Source of the DNA: Amycolatopsis coloradensis
GTDB taxonomy: Bacteria > Actinomycetota > Actinomycetes > Mycobacteriales > Pseudonocardiaceae
Reading direction: 5' to 3'
Assembly: GCF_001953865.1 (NCBI RefSeq)
Contig: NZ_MQUQ01000023.1
Coordinates: 1-49,640, forward strand
Length of the DNA stretch: 49,640 nt
Under the pieces are notes generated by a model. That model saw nothing but the letters and a program-made list of their open reading frames with translations. It was not told the DNA's origin and ran no database searches. Below, in pieces: positions 45,079-49,640 of this stretch. Position numbers and translations under genes: made by a program. Position 1 is the first letter of the stretch; every line of letters begins with the position of its first letter.

Positions 45079-46361
45079 CGCCCGAACCCGACCGGGCTCG
45101 CGGGCGCTGCGCCGCCTCGCCCGACGTCGATCGCCCTGCGCAGCCGATCTGCCCCTGCTCCATCACCGCGAGCCTCGGCCCTCGTCTGGGCGGCCGCGAA
45201 CGCGGTCGCAACCGCCGCCGCGGCGGCGGCAACAGCAGCTAGGCGGCGGCCCGACCGAGGTGCGGCGGCCTTCGTTGCCGCTTCGTGGGCCAGCTCGACC
45301 GTGTCCTCGCGAACGAGGTGGGCCCCCGAGGCGTCCACTGCGAAGACTACGGGGACCGGCGCGTCGACGTCCGGCCACGACATCGTGCATACGAACTCGT
45401 CCGCAATCTCGGCGTACCGGTTGGCCGCCTTGCGGTGGGGCGGGTTCTTGCCGGGCTCGTCGCGGGCCGGGATCACCCGGCTGCTCGAAACGATCACCGA
45501 CTCGTCCGCCGCATAGCGGGAAAACGCGTCCAGCACGTCCTGCTGCAGGACATCCGTGCCGTCGAAGTCGGAGATGTACATGACCTTCTTCGAGCAGTGG
45601 TGCGGCGCCAGCAGCAGATCCCACTCCAGGTACTGCTCGTGCTGCTTCGCCTCGCTGGTGTCGAAGATCTTCATGATCGTGTCGTGGGCGAGGTCACCAA
45701 AGAGGAGCATCCGTCCCGACTGGCCGCTGCCGTCGGTCAGCGTGATCTGCATGGCCAGAGAGGTCTCGTTCCGGGCCGAGGCGCAGTCGTCGGCGAACGG
45801 CGCGTGGATGAAGGCGTGGAACCGGCCTTCGCACGACTGCCCGTCCAGCACGGTGATTGACTTCCCGGGGCCTGACTTGTACTCCTCGGGCAGCTCGTCA
45901 TAGGCGTGCCTGGTGTGCTCGGTGTCGTAGCCGAACACCATGACGCGATCGCCGCTGTCCGGCTCCCGCCCCTCCGCCACCGCCTTGAGCACGGCGGCGA
46001 CCCGGCGCTCCGCCTCATTTTGGAACGCCTTCGCGTCGTCGCACAGCTTCTCGTCCGGGTCCTGCTCGTACTCCCGCCACAGCCGTGGCGTGGCCCAGAG
46101 CTCCCCGATGGTTACCCGATCGAGCAGCTCCGCGAACCCCAGACAGTGGTCCTGGTCAGCGTGCGTCAGCGCGAACACGGCCAGGTAGGGATCGCCGTCC
46201 TCGTTCGTCGGCAGAGCGTCCACCAGCCGGTCGACGACCGGCGTCTCGGGGTTGTCCTCTACATCCGACTTGGCCATGTCCCGCAGGTCCACCTGCATGA
46301 CCAACTGGTCCGACACGACCACCGTTGTGCTGTCCCCCGACCCGACCGGCCAGAACAGCAC
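45075..46361 (-). CDS. Metallo-beta-lactamase-fold protein, first gene of the E2-E1-JAB unit, 428 aa
   Basis: MBL-fold hydrolase of the type found in ComEC-like proteins. The metal motif is FALTHADQDHCLGF with His67, Asp69, Asp71 and His72; later ligands are in MLLFGDLAHD and LLLAPHHCSKKVM. The N-terminus reads LFWPVGSGDSTTVVV from a GTG at 46361 that lacks a ribosome-binding site. An ATG at 46385 has a good one (GAAGAGG) and gives MDVELPAMG in another frame; adding one base after it would join the two, so a 5' frameshift or base-call error is suspected. The C-terminus has an Ala-rich hydrophobic helix (RLAAVAAAAAAVATAFAAAQ, about 377-396) and a flexible Gly-rich tail ending ASPVGFGR. It occupies the place a CD-NTase has in CBASS. 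Substrate unknown; nucleic acid or nucleotide is plausible. Confidence 0.85.
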   Translation of the reverse strand: MLFWPVGSGDSTTVVVSDQLVMQVDLRDMAKSDVEDNPETPVVDRLVDALPTNEDGDPYLAVFALTHADQDHCLGFAELLDRVTIGELWATPRLWREYEQDPDEKLCDDAKAFQNEAERRVAAVLKAVAEGREPDSGDRVMVFGYDTEHTRHAYDELPEEYKSGPGKSITVLDGQSCEGRFHAFIHAPFADDCASARNETSLAMQITLTDGSGQSGRMLLFGDLAHDTIMKIFDTSEAKQHEQYLEWDLLLAPHHCSKKVMYISDFDGTDVLQQDVLDAFSRYAADESVIVSSSRVIPARDEPGKNPPHRKAANRYAEIADEFVCTMSWPDVDAPVPVVFAVDASGAHLVREDTVELAHEAATKAAAPRSGRRLAAVAAAAAAVATAFAAAQTRAEARGDGAGADRLRRAIDVGRGGAAPASPVGFGR

Positions 46362-46419
46362 CCATCGCGGGCAGCTCCACGTCCATGCGACACCTCTTCC
46401 CAGCCGACCCGAAACGGGT

Positions 46420-46434
46420 GTTCTCGGCCGAAAC
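46420..46434. promoter_or_regulatory. Operator-like half-palindrome, site 3
   Basis: GTTCTCGGCCGAAAC shares the GTTCTCG left half with the two better sites, 21 bp before site 1. It lies closest to the MBL start, so it would repress the leftward operon. Confidence 0.4.
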
Positions 46435-46440
46435 CTATCT

Positions 46441-46456
46441 GTTCTTGATCGAGAAC
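46441..46456. promoter_or_regulatory. Operator-like palindrome, site 1
   Basis: GTTCTTGATCGAGAAC is a near-perfect 16-bp palindrome (one mismatched pair) in the divergent promoter region. It is probably bound by the XRE regulator encoded at 47379. Confidence 0.65.
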
Positions 46457-46468
46457 CCTACATGATGT

Positions 46469-46484
46469 GTTCTCGATCGTGAAC
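46469..46484. promoter_or_regulatory. Operator-like palindrome, site 2
   Basis: GTTCTCGATCGTGAAC differs from site 1 at two positions and is spaced 28 bp from it, start to start. It abuts a possible -10 element (TATCCT, 46489-46494) for the rightward ImmA/IrrE gene, so binding here should repress that promoter. Confidence 0.65.
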
Positions 46485-46519
46485 GGGGTATCCTTCACAG
46501 CGAACCCGAGGAGAAGCGC

Positions 46520-47386
46520 ATGGTGTCTGACCTCGAGCGGGCCCGGCTCACCCGGCCGGGAGCAGCCGACGACGAGTTGCTCATCGAGTTGGCGGAGTGC
46601 GTGCTCGAGGAACTCGACCTATCCCCCGCCGTTGACCACGCGATCGTCGCGTCGTTCCGGGACGTCGTCCGGATCGAGGAGGCGGACATCGACTGGTCCG
46701 GGCACATCTCCTGGACCTCCGACGGCTTGGTGATCACCGTCAACGCAGCCCATCCGCGACCACGGCAGCGCTTCACCGCGTTGCATGAGGTCGTGCACAC
46801 CTTCTTCCCGGGCTTCAGCATGCAAACGCAGTACCGGTGCCTTCCCAGCATCGCTAACGGCTTGGTTCACCCCGGCGACCCCGCTGTCGAGAAGCTGTGC
46901 GACGCCGGCGCCGCCGAACTGCTTTTCCCTCGCCGGCCGTTCCTCAACGACCTGACAGGCAACACGATGACCTCGAGCCTACTGAGGGGCCTGGCAACCC
47001 GCTACGAGGCAAGCCTCGAAGCCACCGCGCGCCGCATAGTCACCCTCAATTCCGAACCGACGTTATTCATAGCTTTCGAGGTTTCCCGCAAGCCCAGCCA
47101 GCCCAACAATTCGCCCGCACTGCGAATTCAATATCATTACAGCTCCGGCCAATGGCCATTCATCCCCAAGTACAAGGCGGCTCCCGACGACAGCGTCTTT
47201 TACCGCGCAATACTCGACGGAGCGTCAGATGAGGTGACATCACTTGCAAGTTTGGGAATGCCGCAAATCGACAATGCCCACGTGAGTGCCATTTATTCGC
47301 CATACTACGACAACAACGGAGACCTTCACATGCGCGTCCTCGCCGTGATCACTCGTCCAGTACACACGGGAGAGCGTCGTGGCTGA
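46520..47386 (+). CDS. ImmA/IrrE-family metallopeptidase, 288 aa
   Basis: The start ATG 46520 follows GAGGAG by 6 nt. The zinc site is intact: TALHEVVHTFF with His89, Glu90 and His93, and the downstream Glu133 in CDAGAAELLFPRRPF. ImmA/IrrE peptidases cleave partner XRE repressors when a stress or infection signal arrives. The gene overlaps the XRE gene by 8 nt (GTGGCTGA), the usual pairing. The C-terminal half (FIAFEVSRKP, IQYHYSSGQWPFIPKYKA) is the extra domain seen in longer family members, possibly a sensor. It is divergent from the MBL/E2-E1-JAB/patatin operon and probably derepresses it. The second half of the gene is less GC-rich than its neighbours, hinting at a separate origin. Confidence 0.9.
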   Translation: MVSDLERARLTRPGAADDELLIELAECVLEELDLSPAVDHAIVASFRDVVRIEEADIDWSGHISWTSDGLVITVNAAHPRPRQRFTALHEVVHTFFPGFSMQTQYRCLPSIANGLVHPGDPAVEKLCDAGAAELLFPRRPFLNDLTGNTMTSSLLRGLATRYEASLEATARRIVTLNSEPTLFIAFEVSRKPSQPNNSPALRIQYHYSSGQWPFIPKYKAAPDDSVFYRAILDGASDEVTSLASLGMPQIDNAHVSAIYSPYYDNNGDLHMRVLAVITRPVHTGERRG

Positions 47387-47828
47387 TAACGCAGACAACC
47401 TGCCACAAGCCGAGTCAGGCAACTCCAACATGGGAACACGGATACGAAGGTACCGCCAAGAACGAAACCTCAGCCTGAATCAGCTGGCCGAATCCACCGG
47501 AGTAAGCAAAGGATATCTATCCGCGCTAGAGAACGAGCAGACATCCACAACGAAGAGCCGACGCCCGTCCGCCGAGACGCTCTACTCCATCGCCAAAGCT
47601 CTCGGCGTCACGATGTCCGATCTATTAGGACGCAAACTTCTCGCGACAGCAATAACTAGCCCCCCACCGGAAAGTCTTCAAAAGTTCGCAGAAGCAGACA
47701 ACTTACCTCAAGCTGATATTGAAATGCTGAATGCAATTCAGTTCCGCGGCGAGCACCCCAAGACGATCGAACGTTGGCGCTACATCTACACCGCGATCAG
47801 AGTTAGCGAGTCGATGGACAACCATTGA
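47379..47828 (+). CDS. XRE-family transcriptional regulator, 149 aa
   Basis: The helix-turn-helix lies at about residues 18-75: RIRRYRQERNLSLNQLAEST, then GVSKGYLSALENEQ and LYSIAKALGVTMSDLLG. The C-terminal ~70 residues (ESLQKFAEADNLPQADIEML, TIERWRYIYTAIRVSE) resemble the tail of ImmR-type repressors and are the probable site of cleavage or contact by the ImmA/IrrE partner. It is translated from GTG 47379 inside the end of the peptidase gene. It most likely binds the GTTC-N8-GAAC sites at 46441 and 46469, controlling its own operon and the divergent one. Confidence 0.9.
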   Translation: MADNADNLPQAESGNSNMGTRIRRYRQERNLSLNQLAESTGVSKGYLSALENEQTSTTKSRRPSAETLYSIAKALGVTMSDLLGRKLLATAITSPPPESLQKFAEADNLPQADIEMLNAIQFRGEHPKTIERWRYIYTAIRVSESMDNH

Positions 47829-47899
47829 GCGCAGACCAGAGTTCACCATGAACTCCCGCCTGCGGGGTTCAATAACTCTGCCATACCGTTTAGCTGGGA

Positions 47900-47975
47900 T
47901 TAGGCTGCATCGTCATATTCGTTGATCAGACCATCGAAGATCTTCGCTCGGACGATCCGTTGAGCCGGGAACGGG
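47900..47975 (-). pseudogene. 3' end of an rve-type transposase, copy D
   Basis: The reverse strand reads AQRIVRAKIFDGLINEYDDA before a TAA (47902-47900). The GLINEY ending is characteristic of integrase-core transposases. Only about 25 codons can be recognised, and upstream frames are not clear. Confidence 0.4.
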
Positions 47976-48344
47976 GATGAGGTCCGCGACATCCATCAGC
48001 GCTCGTAGATTCAGGCCCTGGGTACGTCCGGCCAGAGTTACGCCCGTAGACGGGAGCAGCAACCAGCGCGCGGGGGTCCTGCGGCGCACTGACAGCGCCG
48101 ACCGCGGTGAGCAACCTGTACCTCGCTTCGCCCTTTACGACGATCTGACGGGACCGAACCGGGACCTGCGGAGCCGCCGGGTTCGCGAGCTCGTCCTCCT
48201 CGCCACCCACGCCATTACCTCGCCGTTCAGCTACTAACAGGCGTCGTGCCTGCTTGACCTGGCGTTACGCGCGACACCGCTAGGCTTCGACGTGCTGGCC
48301 CCGACGGGACCGCTTCGACGAATTGGCGCTTGGAGGGCCTGCTC
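47976..48344. other. Intergenic stretch, no gene seen
   Basis: Open frames occur on both strands (up to 94 codons on the minus strand) but none has a ribosome-binding site or familiar sequence. The promoter of the downstream two-gene unit should be in the last 100 bp. Confidence 0.4.
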
Positions 48345-49238
48345 ATGGGCGAGCTAGGTGTTATCCGGAGTTACGCGTACTGGTCGGATCGCCGTATCCG
48401 GGACATCGCGTCGGCAAACGGCATCGCCCTCGAACGGCGCGTGAGTTGGAAGGCCAAGACGGCGTCGATGCCCTTGATCGGTGGGCTCGAATTTGCGCAG
48501 GAGGCCCGCTCGCTGGACCGTGCCGAGGTGGCGCGCCGAATCGAAACGGCGATCGGCGACCTCGCAGTCAAGGACTTCGTCACCCCGCCGCCGGCGGCGT
48601 TCGCCAAGGGCGTCGGCCGTGTCGAGTTCGCCCAGTTCACGGGCGGTGTTGAGAAGCGACAGGGCGTCGTGATGCACACCAGCACTCGCAGCAGCTCGGG
48701 CGTCCGCGTTGACGTGTGCCTGTTCGGCAGCCTGGAGAACACCGCCGACTACGTCGGCGGCTCGGACCGGCCGCTGGAAGGCTGGTCGTCCTCTGCAGCT
48801 CGGGCGATTGCTCTGTACATCCGGAGCCGAGGAACGATCAACAACTCGCAGTGGGACGACCCGGAGTCCCTCGCGGTCGAAGCCCTGAAGATCGCGACCG
48901 AGCAGGGCGTGACCGGAACCTGGGACGAACACGAGGACAAGCCCTGGACGCGGGGCTTCACGCTCGGCCACGCGACCGAATCCGAGTGGTTCGCACAGAT
49001 CTATAGCGACGTCGTGCTCGACAAAGGCCGGTGGACCTTTGACCGCGACGACGGCATCAGCCCAGACGTCGAGCGCATTCTCATCGGCGCTCCACTGTGG
49101 GTACGGACTCCGGGCGCACACGCCGTCACCCGCTACCGGGACCTACGCCGAGGGAGCGACGGGCAATATGACGGGCCGCTCCTGCCTGGCCTGGATGGCC
49201 AACGCCTACGTCGTCGACGGGACACAATGATCGAGTGA
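48345..49238 (+). CDS. Hypothetical protein, 297 aa, possibly DUF7019-like
   Basis: The start is ATG 48345 (MGELGVIRSYAYWSDRRIRD) with GGAGGG 8 nt upstream; the TTG at 48330 is within the leader. The sequence alternates helices and strands, with SMPLIGGLEFAQEARSLDRA, VEFAQFTGGVEKRQGVVMHT and VDVCLFGSLENTADYVGGSD. It brings to mind an actinobacterial family of about 300 aa annotated DUF7019/SAVMC3_10250, which begins with a Y-S-D/R-I segment. I cannot check this. No membrane helix or catalytic motif. Its stop overlaps the start of the next gene by 4 nt (GTGA), so the two form a unit. Confidence 0.7.
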   Translation: MGELGVIRSYAYWSDRRIRDIASANGIALERRVSWKAKTASMPLIGGLEFAQEARSLDRAEVARRIETAIGDLAVKDFVTPPPAAFAKGVGRVEFAQFTGGVEKRQGVVMHTSTRSSSGVRVDVCLFGSLENTADYVGGSDRPLEGWSSSAARAIALYIRSRGTINNSQWDDPESLAVEALKIATEQGVTGTWDEHEDKPWTRGFTLGHATESEWFAQIYSDVVLDKGRWTFDRDDGISPDVERILIGAPLWVRTPGAHAVTRYRDLRRGSDGQYDGPLLPGLDGQRLRRRRDTMIE

Positions 49239-49600
49239 GCGATGACTGGGAGCTGCGCTGGGCATCGGGAGCCCGGCGGTTCTACGTCGCGGAGTTCGTA
49301 CGGCAGGCGAGTTGTGCCCTGGCCGCGGTGCAACAGGCTCTCAGTCTCAGTCGGGATCCGCAGGGGTGTGCCGAGGCGTGGCCGGCGGTCCAGTCGTTCC
49401 TCACCGCGACCGCCATCATCAGCAAGCTGTTGTGGCCCGTCAGAGCCGAGGGAGCCGATCTCAAGTCCCGTTGACGGCGCTTCCGCGCCGATCGACTACG
49501 GGCAGAGCTGATGATCAGCGACACCTCGGCCCTCCGGGACAGGAAGGTCCGGGACTCCGCCGATCACTTCGACGAACGCATCGACGGCTCCAGTATTTAG
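49235..49600 (+). pseudogene. Hypothetical protein broken by a stop codon and an IS5-type end
   Basis: GTG 49235 opens MSDDWELRWASGARRFYVAE, a soluble helical protein (EAWPAVQSFLTATAIISKLL). A TGA at 49472-49474 stops it at 79 aa. The same frame continues convincingly as RRFRADRLRAELMISDTSAL and RKVRDSADHFDERID, so the stop probably replaced Arg (CGA to TGA). The frame then ends at TAG 49598-49600, where an IS5-type end begins, so the true C-terminus is missing. It is coupled to the preceding gene by a GTGA overlap. Confidence 0.6.
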
Positions 49601-49640
49601 AGCTTGTCTCATGTGGTGAGTTTGCGGAGTTTCTTGTAGC
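49601..49640 (-). mobile_element. End of an IS5-type element at the window edge
   Basis: AGCTTGTCTCA starts the element end. The reverse strand reads YKKLRKLTT before TGA (49611-49609), which matches the C-terminus of many actinobacterial IS5-family transposases. The element runs off the right edge. Confidence 0.6.

Noticed and set aside
45075..46361. Reading the MBL protein as a true beta-lactamase or antibiotic-resistance gene
   Set aside because: The metal motif and long C-terminal region are of the ComEC-like type, there is no signal peptide, and the gene is locked into the E2-E1-JAB operon.
1..49640. tRNA or rRNA genes, or a tRNA-associated attachment site
   Set aside because: No cloverleaf-like sequence with a TTCGA/GGTTC T-arm and CCA-side stem was noticed at either end or beside the recombinase remnant.

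Overview
The window is GC-rich DNA with strong codon bias, GTG/TTG starts, GTGA-type gene overlaps and many actinobacterial families (PknB-type kinase, STAND/WD40 proteins, DUF3885, IS110/IS630/rve transposases). It looks like an accessory region of a filamentous actinomycete, probably Pseudonocardiales (Amycolatopsis-like). The order-level guess is inference; no rRNA, tRNA or core housekeeping gene is present to confirm it.

Layout. 0.06-5.8 kb: a serine-recombinase remnant, then a two-gene minus-strand unit, a 935-aa protein of unknown function followed by a protein-arginine deiminase with complete catalytic residues. 6-9.9 kb: decayed genes (WD40 tail, a gene frameshifted by a 5-bp repeat, small hypotheticals) and a DUF3885 gene. 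10-13 kb: a secreted PL7 alginate lyase beside a transmembrane Ser/Thr kinase whose extracellular part is a discoidin domain plus a catalytically dead PL7 domain. 13.6-15 kb: an IS110 element with a frameshifted transposase. 15.8-24.4 kb: two large protease-NACHT proteins facing tail to tail (trypsin-like-NACHT-repeat, and caspase-NACHT-WD40 translationally coupled to an alpha/beta hydrolase). 24.6-32 kb: a graveyard holding an nSTAND1 pseudogene, an RHS remnant, rve transposase remnants, an HNH-type gene split by an intact IS630, and a cyclase-like pseudogene between two transposase tails. 32-39.7 kb: an SF1 helicase with a coiled-coil insertion, a hypothetical protein and a membrane-embedded NACHT NTPase. 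40.3-41.5 kb: a small membrane protein and another transposase tail. 41.5-47.8 kb: the most striking unit, described next. 48.3 kb to the end: two coupled hypothetical genes, the second broken and abutting an IS5-type end.

The 41.5-47.8 kb unit is a metallo-beta-lactamase-fold protein, an E2-E1-JAB triple fusion and a patatin-like phospholipase. They are linked by two successive 4-nt GTGA overlaps and divergently transcribed from an ImmA/IrrE peptidase-XRE repressor pair. Three related palindromic operator-like sites lie in the shared promoter region. The unit has the ubiquitin-like conjugation and deconjugation parts and the phospholipase effector type known from type II CBASS, but no CD-NTase; an MBL-fold protein occupies the first position. 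I regard it as the best candidate for a poorly described defence or conflict system in the window.

Taken together this is a biological-conflict island: NTP-dependent STAND sensors with protease, hydrolase or membrane effectors, a ubiquitin-like system and a helicase, in a bed of insertion sequences. At least seven genes carry one- or few-base frameshifts or nonsense codons. Some may be assembly errors, and this should be settled before calling individual genes dead.
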